26,606 nt of DNA. Origin: Halieaceae bacterium UBA5044. Its GTDB lineage: Bacteria > Pseudomonadota > Gammaproteobacteria > Pseudomonadales > Halieaceae. This document shows positions 14,926 through 22,661 of the stretch, piece by piece. Every line of letters begins with the position of its first letter. Position 1 is the stretch's first letter. The translations under genes and the position numbers were made by a program. The notes beneath the pieces are model-generated. The model was not told the origin of the DNA and did not search any database. It saw only the letters and a list, made by a program, of their open reading frames with translations. The DNA lies in contig DIBU01000020.1 in the NCBI GenBank assembly GCA_002416125.1, forward strand, positions 51,916 to 78,521, written 5' to 3'.

Positions 14926-15788
14926 TCAGGCTGCGCCTGTTCCAGGCACTGGCTGCGTTTCTCCCCGGCGTCGTGGTCTCAGCCGTGGTGCCGGCGCAAC
15001 CCGTCGACATGCCGGTGAGCTTCGCCGACGTCCTGTCCGCGGGTGCCGCGCCGCACAGCGCGCAATATACCTACGGTCCGGCGGCCAGCCAGTATGTCCG
15101 CTTCTGGCGTGCGCCGCCTGCCAGCGAGCCGGCGCCGCTTGTTGTACTCGTACACGGCGGCTGCTGGCTGGAGGCCTATGACGTGGCACACATTGCCCCA
15201 CTGGCCTCGGCACTTGCGGCCGAGGGGTTTGCGGTCTGGGCGCCAGAGTATCGCCGTGTCGGGGAGGCGGGGGGTGGCTGGCCCGGAAGCGGGGAAGACC
15301 TGCTGGCTGCGCTGCGGGCGTTGCAGACGCAGGCGCCGACAGGCGCGGATCTGCAACAGGTGCTGCTGGTCGGTCATTCTGCGGGCGGGCAGCTGGCCCT
15401 CTGGGCCGCCGCAGCGCTGCAGCGGGCGCCGCTGAACGGGCTTCGTATGCGCGGCGTGCTTGGGCTGGCTGCCATCACTGACCTCGACGCCTACGCCCTG
15501 GGCAGCAACAGTTGCCAGCGCGCGACCGCTCCGTTTCTTGGTGGGCTGCCGCAGGAGGTGCCGGCGCAGTATGCGGCGGCCTCGCCACATCGGCTGGCAC
15601 TGCCACCGGCAGCGATGCTCCTGCACGGTGATGCCGACCCCATCGTGCCGCTCGCACAGATGCACGCGATACCGCAGGCCGCTGCGCGCATCATTGCGGG
15701 CGCCGGTCATTTTGACCTCGTGCATCCGGGGACAGCGGCGTTTCCGGCCGTTGTCCAGGCTCTGCACACGCTGCTGGAACAGCCATGA
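14922..15788 (+). CDS. Alpha/beta hydrolase, arylformamidase/BD-FAE-like, predicted exported
   Basis: This is a serine hydrolase of 288 residues. From the GTG start the N-terminus is a hydrophobic export signal (about residues 5-28). The oxyanion motif HGGCW (78-82) resembles the HGGxW of kynurenine formamidases (AFMID/BNA7). The nucleophile is Ser153 in GHSAGG, the acid Asp239 in HGDADPIVP and the base His263 in GAGHFDLVHP. PEYRRVGEAGGGWP is another block shared with this esterase group. The neighbour kynureninase makes N-formylkynurenine a plausible substrate, but export of such an enzyme would be odd, and other esters or amides are possible. TTG at 14913 is an alternative start. GTG is preferred because it overlaps the preceding TGA, and the hydrolase TGA in turn overlaps the kynU ATG. 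Confidence 0.88.
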   Translation: MIRLRLFQALAAFLPGVVVSAVVPAQPVDMPVSFADVLSAGAAPHSAQYTYGPAASQYVRFWRAPPASEPAPLVVLVHGGCWLEAYDVAHIAPLASALAAEGFAVWAPEYRRVGEAGGGWPGSGEDLLAALRALQTQAPTGADLQQVLLVGHSAGGQLALWAAAALQRAPLNGLRMRGVLGLAAITDLDAYALGSNSCQRATAPFLGGLPQEVPAQYAAASPHRLALPPAAMLLHGDADPIVPLAQMHAIPQAAARIIAGAGHFDLVHPGTAAFPAVVQALHTLLEQP

Positions 15789-17014
15789 GAGATCCCGCCG
15801 CGCTCGATGCGCAGGATGCGCTTGGCTACCTGCGCGAGCGCTTCCTGTTGCCCGACAGCACGGTCTACCTGGACGGCAACTCCCTGGGTGTGCTGCCCGC
15901 GGCCGTGCCCGCCCGGCTTGAACAGCTGCTTCGCGAGGAGTGGGGTTGCGACCTGATCAGCAGTTGGAATCGCCACGACTGGATCGGCATGCCGATCCGT
16001 GTCGGGGAAAAAATCGCTGCGCTGGTCGGAGCCGGCCCCGGTCAGGTCCTGTGTTGCGACAGTATTTCGCTGAACCTGTTCAAGCTGCTCACCACCGCCC
16101 TGCAGTTGCGACCCGGCCGTTCGGTGATCCTCAGCCAGCGGGATAACTTCCCCACCGATCTTTACCTTGCCGAAGGTATTAGCGACCTGCTGGGTGACGC
16201 GCGCTGCACCCTGCGCAGCGTGCCACTGGAACAGCTGGCGGGCGCCATGAACAGCGAGGTGGCCGTACTGATGCTCACCCAGGTGAACTTCCGCGACGGC
16301 AGCCTGCACGATGTACAGGCGCTGACCCGCGCGGCGCATGCGCAGGGCATTCTTGTGCTCTGGGATCTGGCCCACAGCGCAGGTGTGTTGCCGATCCAGC
16401 TGGATGCCTGGGAGGTCGACATGGCGGTGGGCTGCGGTTACAAGTTCCTCAACGGCGGGCCGGGCGCCCCCGCGTTCGTCTATCTCGCCGAACGTCACCA
16501 GAATCAGGTATCGCAGCCGCTGTCCGGCTGGTTGGGTCATGCCCAGCCATTTGCGTTCGAGCCGGACTATCGTCCCGCCCCCGGTATTCGCCGCTACCTC
16601 GCTGGCACGCCGGGCATCCTCGGTATGGCTGCCCTGGATACCGCCCTCGACTGCTTCGAGGGGGTGTCCATGGCGGCGTTGCGGGCCAAGTCGCTGGCAC
16701 TGTCCACGTACTTTATTGAGGGTATTGGGGAGGACCTTGCCGCCGGCGAGCTGCGCCTGCTGACCCCGCGCGAGGGTGCTCGCCGTGGCAGCCATGTCGC
16801 GCTGGCGCATCCCCATGCCTGGGGTGTATCGCAGGCACTGATCGAAGCCGGGGTGATTGTCGATTTTCGCGAGCCGGATGTGGTGCGCTTCGGCTTTGCG
16901 CCGCTGTACAACAGTTTTGCCGATGTGGCCTGCGCGATTCAGCGGCTGCGGCACATTCTGGCCAGCGAGCAGTACCGCGATGCCCGCTTCCGGCAGCGGC
17001 CACAGGTGACCTGA
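15785..17014 (+). CDS. kynU: Kynureninase
   Basis: This is a PLP-dependent cytosolic enzyme that cleaves L-kynurenine to anthranilate and L-alanine (and 3-hydroxykynurenine to 3-hydroxyanthranilate). It has 409 residues, normal for the family. Hallmarks are YLDGNSLGVLP (28-38), EWGCDLISSWNRHDW (52-66), the phosphate loop CCDSISLNLFKLL (90-102), RDNFPTDLY, Asp194 and His197 in LWDLAHSAG, and the Schiff-base Lys220 in GCGYKFLNGGPG. QPLSGWLGH and GTPGIL follow. All key residues are present, so an active enzyme is expected. It is translationally coupled to the hydrolase (ATGA, 15785-15788). No tryptophan 2,3-dioxygenase (kynA) is in the window, so the first step of the pathway must be encoded elsewhere, or kynurenine is taken up. 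Confidence 0.96.
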   Translation: MRDPAALDAQDALGYLRERFLLPDSTVYLDGNSLGVLPAAVPARLEQLLREEWGCDLISSWNRHDWIGMPIRVGEKIAALVGAGPGQVLCCDSISLNLFKLLTTALQLRPGRSVILSQRDNFPTDLYLAEGISDLLGDARCTLRSVPLEQLAGAMNSEVAVLMLTQVNFRDGSLHDVQALTRAAHAQGILVLWDLAHSAGVLPIQLDAWEVDMAVGCGYKFLNGGPGAPAFVYLAERHQNQVSQPLSGWLGHAQPFAFEPDYRPAPGIRRYLAGTPGILGMAALDTALDCFEGVSMAALRAKSLALSTYFIEGIGEDLAAGELRLLTPREGARRGSHVALAHPHAWGVSQALIEAGVIVDFREPDVVRFGFAPLYNSFADVACAIQRLRHILASEQYRDARFRQRPQVT

Positions 17015-17072
17015 ATACCCGGAATGCCGTGGGCCTGTTATTCTGGTGCCAACGCTGCTGCTGGAGATTTCC

Positions 17073-18818
17073 ATGTCCCGTCTGTCACTCTATCCCGCCC
17101 TGTCGGTCGTGTTGGCCCTGCTCTCGCCACTCACCCTGGCGGCAGAGCCCCGGGAGCAGTTGCATGCACTGTTTGCGGACTACTGGGCGCAGGCCACACA
17201 GGAACAGGTGTTTTTTCGTACGGATCCGGATGCCTTTCGTCCGGCGGGAAAGCTGCCCGACCTGAGTCCCGAGGGTCGCGAGCGACGCCGACAGTTCAAC
17301 GAATCGATGTTGCAACGCCTGGCCACAATCGACACCCGCAGCCTCGACGGCCAGGATGCCATCAGCGCCCGCCTGTTCCGCTACGAGCGCGAGACGGAAC
17401 GCAACAGCTATCGCTTCCAGGATCATCTGTTTCCGATTACCAGCCTGTTTGGCTACCACAGTTATTTCGCCAACGCGCCAGCGAACATGCCCTTCGCGAC
17501 GCTTGCGGACTACGAGCAGTATCTGGTCAGCCTGGCGGATTTCCCGCGCTACAACCGTGAGCAGATCGCCGCGCTGCAGGCGGGGGTGGACAGCGGATTC
17601 ACACAACACTGCGGCGCGCTGGGCGGCGTGGAGGACAGTATTGCGCAGCTGCTGGTGGCGGACCCGCGAGACAGCAGCCTGTATGCCCCGTTTGTCGCCC
17701 TGCCGGACGCTGTGCCGGAGAGCGAGCGCGCGCGTCTTCGCCAGCGCGGAGAAACGCTGATTGCCGATTCCGTGCTGCCTGCCTACCGCGACCTGTTGGC
17801 TTTCTACCGTGCTACCTACCTGCCCAACTGCCGCGTGGGCGTCGGTATTGCCTCGATACCGGGAGGCGATGCCTACTACGACTACCTGCTCAATTACTTC
17901 ACCACCACTGACCTGAGTGCGCGGGAAATCCATGAAATCGGTCTGCGTGAGACTGCGCGCATTCGTGCGGAAATGGCCGGGATTATCGAGCGCAGCGGCT
18001 TTCAGGGCAGCTTCCGGGCCTTTCTCGACCAGCTGCGCGCCGCCCCCGAGTCCTATGCAGGGTCAGCGCAGGAGCTGATGGAGAAAACCGCCCTGATCGC
18101 CAAGCGGGCCGACGGCATGATGCCGCGCTTCTTTGGCCATCTGGCGCGTAACACCTATGAAATCCGCAATGCGCCGGGCCGCGGTGCCTACTATGTCAGC
18201 GGCCCCGCGGACGGGCGCACCGCCGGCGTCTACTTCATTGACGCCGGCAGTTTCCAGTCGCAGCCACTCTACGCGCTGGAGGCGCTGACCCTGCATGAGG
18301 CCGTGCCTGGCCATCATCACCAGTCAGCACTGGCGCTGGAGCTCGACCTGCCGGCATTCCGGCAGCCCCTGTATCACGCCGCGTTCGGCGAGGGCTGGGG
18401 TCTGTATGCGGAGAGCCTCGGCAGGGAAATGGGCTTCTATACCGAGCCGGCCAGTGATTTCGGGCGCCTGACCTACGAGATCTGGCGCGCCAACCGGCTG
18501 GTCATAGACACAGGGTTACACGCCTTTGGTTGGAGCCGCCAACAGGCTATTGACTACCTGCTGGAGAACTCGGCACTGACCGAGGCGGAGGTGGTTTCGG
18601 AAGTAGACCGTTACATTACCTGGCCCGGGCAGGCCACGGCCTACAAGGTGGGCGAGTTGCGCATTCAGGCGCTGCGGCACCGGGCGCAGGACGCGCTGGG
18701 CAGTCGCTTCGACCTGCGTGCCTTCCACGACGTGGTGGTGGGCAATGGTTCGCTGGCCATCGCGATTCTGGAAGACGTCGTGGCGGACTGGATCGAAACG
18801 CAGCGCGCCGCGCAGTAA
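17073..18818 (+). CDS. DUF885 family protein, exported putative zinc metallopeptidase
   Basis: This is a large exported protein of 581 residues with a signal peptide (cleavage near LTLA/AEP). It belongs to DUF885 (PF05960), which has an M3/M32-like helical metallopeptidase architecture. The zinc motif LHEAVPGHHHQ begins at His408/Glu409 (HExxxGHHH), and a downstream glutamate-containing helix AFGEGWGLYAESLG matches the family's third-ligand region. RGAYYVSGP, GVYFIDAGSF and YKVGELRIQALR are other family segments. Peptidase activity is inferred from the fold. ATG 17073 has GGAG 6 nt upstream; an in-frame GTG at 17046 is less likely. It follows kynU by 58 nt on the same strand and may be read through from the same operon. 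It converges on the YebC-like gene with a 15-nt gap. Confidence 0.9.
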   Translation: MSRLSLYPALSVVLALLSPLTLAAEPREQLHALFADYWAQATQEQVFFRTDPDAFRPAGKLPDLSPEGRERRRQFNESMLQRLATIDTRSLDGQDAISARLFRYERETERNSYRFQDHLFPITSLFGYHSYFANAPANMPFATLADYEQYLVSLADFPRYNREQIAALQAGVDSGFTQHCGALGGVEDSIAQLLVADPRDSSLYAPFVALPDAVPESERARLRQRGETLIADSVLPAYRDLLAFYRATYLPNCRVGVGIASIPGGDAYYDYLLNYFTTTDLSAREIHEIGLRETARIRAEMAGIIERSGFQGSFRAFLDQLRAAPESYAGSAQELMEKTALIAKRADGMMPRFFGHLARNTYEIRNAPGRGAYYVSGPADGRTAGVYFIDAGSFQSQPLYALEALTLHEAVPGHHHQSALALELDLPAFRQPLYHAAFGEGWGLYAESLGREMGFYTEPASDFGRLTYEIWRANRLVIDTGLHAFGWSRQQAIDYLLENSALTEAEVVSEVDRYITWPGQATAYKVGELRIQALRHRAQDALGSRFDLRAFHDVVVGNGSLAIAILEDVVADWIETQRAAQ

Positions 18819-18833
18819 AGGCCGCGCGGGGGC

Positions 18834-19547
18834 TCAGGCGGCGTTGTGGTAAACGTTCTGTACGTCGTCCAGGTAGTTGAGCATATCCAGCAGGCGCTCC
18901 ATGACCTGTGCGTCCTCGCCTTCCAGGGTCACCGATGTCTGGGGCACGAACTGCACCTCGTCGACGTCGAATTCCAGCCCGCTGAAAGCATCCAGTAGCG
19001 CTTGGCGCGCCTTGAAATGTTCGGTGTGGGGGACGAACGCACTGATCCGACCGTCCTCACATTCGATGTCGGTGACGTCCACGTCAGCCTCCATCAGGGC
19101 CTCGAGGGCCGCTTCTTCATCGTCGCCGGGAAAGACCAGGATCGCGCTGTGGTCGAACAGGTGGCTCACGCTGCCCGGCGTGCCCAGTTTGCACTTGGTT
19201 TTGGTGAAGCAGTGGCGCACATCGCCAAAGGTGCGGTTCGGATTGTCGGTCAGGCACTCGACGATCACCATGGTGCCGCCGGGTCCGAAACCTTCGTAGC
19301 GCGCCACCGCAAAGTCCTCCCCGCCGCCGCCGCTGGCCTTGTCGATCGCTTTCTCGATAACGTGGGCGGGCACCTGGTCCTTGCGCGCGCGCTCGAGCAG
19401 GCTGCGCAGTGCCAGGTTAGCATCGGGGTCGGTGCCGCCGGCCTTGCCGGTCACATAGATTTCCCGCGCGTACTTGCTGTACACGCGGGCCTTGGCGTCC
19501 GATGTTTTGGCGATGGAGTCTTTGCGGTTCTGGTAGGCGCGGCCCAT
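18834..19547 (-). CDS. YebC/PmpR (TACO1) family protein, YeeN type
   Basis: This protein has 237 residues and the three-domain YebC fold. Bacterial members were described as transcription regulators and, more recently, as ribosome-associated factors that relieve stalling. The opening MGRAYQNRKDSIAKT differs from canonical YebC (MAGHSKWANIKHRK) and matches the YeeN paralogue group, as do ARVYSKYAREIY and the ending DDVQNVYHNAA. Family blocks are VPAHVIEKAIDKASGGGGE, ARYEGFGPGG and NRTFGDVRHCFTK. The start at 19545-19547 is chosen because family members start with MG(R/H); the frame continues 23 codons further without homology-like sequence. A good -10/-35 pair stands upstream. A second, canonical yebC beside ruvC is expected elsewhere in the genome but not in this window. 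Confidence 0.93.
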   Translation of the reverse strand: MGRAYQNRKDSIAKTSDAKARVYSKYAREIYVTGKAGGTDPDANLALRSLLERARKDQVPAHVIEKAIDKASGGGGEDFAVARYEGFGPGGTMVIVECLTDNPNRTFGDVRHCFTKTKCKLGTPGSVSHLFDHSAILVFPGDDEEAALEALMEADVDVTDIECEDGRISAFVPHTEHFKARQALLDAFSGLEFDVDEVQFVPQTSVTLEGEDAQVMERLLDMLNYLDDVQNVYHNAA

Positions 19548-19577
19548 GTGCTGGTCCCGATAGTCACAAAGCCGGGC

Positions 19578-19608
19578 ATTATAGGGCCTGCCCCGGGGGG
19601 CTTGACAA
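19578..19608 (-). promoter_or_regulatory. Sigma70-like promoter of the YebC-like gene
   Basis: Minus strand: -35 TTGTCA (19603-19608, 5/6), 19-nt GC-rich spacer, perfect -10 TATAAT (19578-19583). The -35 lies in the palindrome CTTGACAAG (19601-19609), which offers a perfect TTGACA on the other strand (19602-19607) but without a partner -10. The long spacer may lower basal strength. Confidence 0.6.
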
Positions 19609-19707
19609 GCGTCCACGGGGCGGGCTTGCGGAAACAGCCGGTTACGGCTAGTTGGGAGCCTGATAGACTACGGCGACAGAGAGGGCGAACACGGCAGGGA
19701 GAACCTG

Positions 19708-20493
19708 ATGAAGCATCCACTGACAGCCGCGTTGCAGGGCATGGCCTGTCTGCTGCTTGTGGCTTTGCAGCAACCGGCACTCGCGCTGGAGAACGCTGTC
19801 ACCACACCACTCAAGGTGCTGGTGCGCAGTGAGGACGCCAAATTTATCGGCAGCAAGGTCGGTGGGCTGCAGGTGCAGGTGCGCGACCTGGCGAGCGGCA
19901 GGATTCTGGCTCATGGGCCGCTGCAGGGCGGCACCGGAGACACGGCGGCGCTGATGCAGGAACCACAGCTGCGCGGCCGCTCTGCCACCGTGGGCGCACC
20001 GGCAAGCTTTGACGCCGAACTGGCGCTGGAGCAGCCCACGCGGGTGGAAATCTCGGTCACCGGCCCACTGGGTGTCGAGCAAAGTGTGCAGGAAACAGCG
20101 CTCAGCCTGTGGTTACTGCCTGGGGAAGACCGGGCGCAGCGGCCGGTGATTCTGCACATGTCGGGCCTGATTGTGGACCTCGTGGACTATCGGGTGAGCG
20201 CGGCCGGGCTGGCCGTGACCACGCAGGTGACCATGCTCTGCGGCTGCCCGCTGGACCGCGACGGCCTCTGGCCGGTGAGCGATTTTGCCGTCGAGCTGCA
20301 GGTGCTGCAGGACGGTGAGCGCGTGGCCCAGCAGACGCTGGAATTTACCGGTGTTGAAAACGAATTCTCCGGCGCGGTCCAGCTCCCGGGCAGCGGCGAC
20401 TTCATCCTGCAGGTCACAGCCTCCCAGCACAGTACCGGCAACGCCGGCGTCTTTCAGCAACCGCTGCGGGTGTCACCCGCGGCGCAGCAATGA
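19708..20493 (+). CDS. Exported protein of unknown function
   Basis: I do not recognise a family. The protein has 261 residues with a clear signal peptide (hydrophobic 8-26, cleavage near ALA/LEN). The mature part looks all-beta, with alternating strand patterns such as LQVQVRDLASGRILAHG (52-68), TRVEISVTG and FAVELQVLQDGERVAQQTLEF. This suggests one or two immunoglobulin-like or carboxypeptidase-regulatory-like sandwiches. A CGCPLDRDGLWP stretch near residue 180 holds the two closely spaced cysteines and may bind metal or form a disulfide. The ATG has a GGGAG ribosome site 7 nt upstream. It is followed after 15 nt by yghU, so the two are probably in one transcript. The upstream 160-base divergent region gives no convincing plus-strand promoter. 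Confidence 0.75.
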   Translation: MKHPLTAALQGMACLLLVALQQPALALENAVTTPLKVLVRSEDAKFIGSKVGGLQVQVRDLASGRILAHGPLQGGTGDTAALMQEPQLRGRSATVGAPASFDAELALEQPTRVEISVTGPLGVEQSVQETALSLWLLPGEDRAQRPVILHMSGLIVDLVDYRVSAAGLAVTTQVTMLCGCPLDRDGLWPVSDFAVELQVLQDGERVAQQTLEFTGVENEFSGAVQLPGSGDFILQVTASQHSTGNAGVFQQPLRVSPAAQQ

Positions 20494-20508
20494 CAGGAGC
20501 AACAGGGT

Positions 20509-21354
20509 ATGAGTGAGTCAAAAGCCTACGTGCCGCCACAGGTCTGGACCTGGGAGCCGGGTAATGGCGGGCGTTTTGCCAACATCAACCGGCCGATTGC
20601 CGGCGCCACGCACGACAAGGCATTACCGCGCGGCGAACACCCGCTGCAGCTCTATTCCCTGGCCACGCCCAACGGCATCAAGGTGACGGTGTTGCTGGAA
20701 GAGCTGCTGGCACTGGGTCACTCGGGCGCCGAATACGATGCCTGGCTGATCAACATTCTCGAAGGCGAACAGTTCGGCTCTGGCTTTGTCGACGTCAATC
20801 CAAATTCCAAGATTCCTGCCCTGCTCGATTGCAGCAACAATCCGCCGACACGGGTGTTCGAATCCGGTGCGATCCTGTTGTACCTGGCGGAAAAGTTTGG
20901 CGCGTTTCTGCCGCAGGCGGCGGGTCAGCGCGCTGAGTGCCTGTCGTGGCTGTTCTGGCAGATGGGCAGCGTGCCCTACCTCGGCGGCGGGTTCGGCCAC
21001 TTTTACGCCTACGCGCCGGAAAAGCTCGAGTACCCCATTAATCGCTTTACCATGGAGGTCAAGCGCCAGCTCGATGTGCTGGATCGCAACCTGGCGGAGC
21101 GCCGCTTTCTCTGTGGTGACGACTACACCATAGCCGATATGGCGAACTGGCCCTGGTACGGAGGTCTGGTGCTGGAAACGTTGTACGACGCCCAGGAGTT
21201 CCTCGATGTGGGCTCCTATACCCACGTCAACCGTTGGGCCAAAGAGATCGCAGAGCGCCCCGCGGTGCAGCGTGGCCGACGTGTAAACCGTATCTGGGGG
21301 CCGGAAGAGGATCACCAGCCGGAGCGGCACTCGGCACAGGACCTGGACCGCTGA
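20509..21354 (+). CDS. yghU: Nu-class glutathione S-transferase / disulfide-bond oxidoreductase YghU
   Basis: This is a cytosolic GST-fold protein of 281 residues, close to E. coli YghU (288). YghU binds two glutathiones and has disulfide reductase and peroxidase activity without a catalytic Cys or Tyr. The family threonine motif is present in LYSLATPNGIKVTVLLEELL (residues 49-68), followed by NPNSKIPAL, VFESGAILLYLAEKFG and the C-terminal block GGGFGHFYAYAP. FLCGDDYTIADMANWPWYG is the GST N-capping region. The long N-terminal extension with WTWEPGNGGRFANINRPIAGA is also a YghU trait. AGGAG lies 9 nt before the ATG. It is placed between an unknown exported protein and yaiL, 51 nt before the latter. 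Confidence 0.96.
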   Translation: MSESKAYVPPQVWTWEPGNGGRFANINRPIAGATHDKALPRGEHPLQLYSLATPNGIKVTVLLEELLALGHSGAEYDAWLINILEGEQFGSGFVDVNPNSKIPALLDCSNNPPTRVFESGAILLYLAEKFGAFLPQAAGQRAECLSWLFWQMGSVPYLGGGFGHFYAYAPEKLEYPINRFTMEVKRQLDVLDRNLAERRFLCGDDYTIADMANWPWYGGLVLETLYDAQEFLDVGSYTHVNRWAKEIAERPAVQRGRRVNRIWGPEEDHQPERHSAQDLDR

Positions 21355-21405
21355 CGTGTTGCGGTGTCCAGACATTGCAGGTTGCGGCCAGGGAGGTCAG
21401 TGCTG

Positions 21406-21954
21406 ATGGCGGGTTCACTACAGGATCAATTGTTGCAGGCCGGTTTGGCAGATACCGCCAAGGCCAAGCGCCTGGCCAAGGACAAGCGCAAGCAGGCGAA
21501 TGTGGCGCGTCGCGGCGGGCACGACCCGGCAGAGGAGACCCGCGAGGCGGCGCGGCAGGCGCTGGCGAACAAAGCGGAGCGCGACCGGGAACTGAATGAG
21601 GCGCGCAACGCCGAGGCGTCGCGCAAAGCCATCAACGCGCAGATCAGGCAACTGGTCGAGAGTCACAAGCTTCCGCGTGGCAAGGGTGACGTGGGCTTCA
21701 ATTTTACCGACGGCACCAAGGTCAAGAAGCTGTATGTCACCAGCATGGATCAGAAACAGCTGGCGGCGGGAAACATCGCCATTGTGAAACAGGGCGACCA
21801 GTATGAAATGCTGCCGCGCCCCATCGCTGACAAGATTGCCGAGCGCGATGCCGCGCGGGTGATCATCTGCAGCGAGGCGGGGGCGACCGGGCTGAGCTCG
21901 GAGGAGCAGGACTGGTACAAGGACTACGAGATTCCCGACGACCTCATGTGGTAG
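21406..21954 (+). CDS. yaiL: DUF2058 family protein (YaiL-like)
   Basis: This is a 182-residue cytosolic protein like E. coli YaiL, annotated in the past as nucleoprotein/polynucleotide-associated. The N-terminal half is a charged coiled-coil-like helix (residues about 15-85, Lys/Arg/Glu/Ala rich). The C-terminal half has the conserved GDVGFNFTDGTKVKKLYV, PRPIADKIAERDA and the terminal IPDDLMW. Function is unknown, and RNA or ribosome association is inferred from the basic coil. The start is ATG 21406 with GGAGG 9 nt upstream; the frame extension to 21364 is not supported. It is the last gene of the exported protein-yghU-yaiL run and converges on the DUF4136 gene (24-base gap with short GGGCC/GGCCC inverted repeats but no T-tract). 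Confidence 0.92.
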   Translation: MAGSLQDQLLQAGLADTAKAKRLAKDKRKQANVARRGGHDPAEETREAARQALANKAERDRELNEARNAEASRKAINAQIRQLVESHKLPRGKGDVGFNFTDGTKVKKLYVTSMDQKQLAAGNIAIVKQGDQYEMLPRPIADKIAERDAARVIICSEAGATGLSSEEQDWYKDYEIPDDLMW

Positions 21955-21978
21955 TTCGCCGGGGCCCGATTCCGGCCC

Positions 21979-22593
21979 TCAGTCCGCGGGCACCGGGCGC
22001 GGGGGGAAGTCCGCCAGCAGCTCGGCGGCCACCTCGGAAGCGACGCGGTTCTTGTCGTTGATCGAAAGGTTTTCCTTGAGCCGCCCTTCGGCAATCCCCC
22101 GCCAGACTATCTTGCTGCTGCGTGCATCAATGATATCGAGTACCACTGTCCCTTCCTTGTAGGTTCTCACGCTGGGTCCGCTGCTATAGCCGAGGCTCAC
22201 GGCTGAACCGTAGGTGCCAACCCCCACTCCGCCATGCATGCCCGCCGAAGGGTAGCGGCTGAAACTGTCAATCCGCATCTGCTGTTCTTTCGATATGTGG
22301 TAATTCACCCAGACATCGGCGCGCTCAGTGGTGCTTTCGCGTAACCCATGGGCTTTCAGTTCTCGGTCGACATAGGTGCGCACGCGCTTGTCCGAGCTGT
22401 TGTACTGGCGGTATTCGGCGAGCTCGGACCCGTGTATGTCGTCGTACCAGCGATAGCTGCGGAAACTGCTGAAATCGGCGTCATCCGCGTAATCGACAGT
22501 AAAAGAGGGCTGGTTGCTGCAACCGGCGAGCGCGAACAGCAGGGCGACAACGGCTGCGCCGGTCCACCGGGGGTAGGGTATTGGATGAGGCAT
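21979..22593 (-). CDS. DUF4136 lipoprotein
   Basis: This is a 204-residue predicted lipoprotein. The signal peptide ends in LALAGC with the acylated Cys at 25. The mature part follows DUF4136 (PF13590): an N-terminal DYADDADFSSFRSYRWYDD, then a strand-rich core with DVWVNYHIS, a Gly/Ser/Tyr-rich loop (GMHGGVGVGTYGSAVSLGYSSG), and GTVVLDIIDARSSKIVWRGIAEG. Such proteins are envelope lipoproteins of unknown role. The ATG at 22591-22593 fits the signal peptide, with AGGA 10 nt upstream. It is 39 nt downstream of cho on the same strand, with a candidate promoter that overlaps the end of cho. Confidence 0.9.
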   Translation of the reverse strand: MPHPIPYPRWTGAAVVALLFALAGCSNQPSFTVDYADDADFSSFRSYRWYDDIHGSELAEYRQYNSSDKRVRTYVDRELKAHGLRESTTERADVWVNYHISKEQQMRIDSFSRYPSAGMHGGVGVGTYGSAVSLGYSSGPSVRTYKEGTVVLDIIDARSSKIVWRGIAEGRLKENLSINDKNRVASEVAAELLADFPPRPVPAD

Positions 22594-22631
22594 GGCCGTG
22601 ATGTCCTGCGTTGCGGAGAAACTGGCAGGCC

Positions 22632-22661
22632 ATCATAGCCCTGCGGGGTCCGCAGTGCCAT
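22632..22661 (-). promoter_or_regulatory. Candidate promoter for the DUF4136 gene, overlapping the 3' end of cho
   Basis: Minus strand: -35 ATGGCA (22656-22661, 4/6), 18-nt spacer, -10 TATGAT (22632-22637, 5/6). The -10 covers the cho stop codon. If used, the lipoprotein is expressed independently of cho. Confidence 0.35.

Noticed and set aside
15707..17074. Minus-strand open frame of 455 codons
   Set aside because: It lies opposite kynU, which is certain by motifs and length. The antisense product has no family features.
21957..21978. GCCGG/CCGGC and GGGCC/GGCCC repeats as a bidirectional terminator between yaiL and the DUF4136 gene
   Set aside because: Stems are only 5 bp and no T-tract is present on either side.
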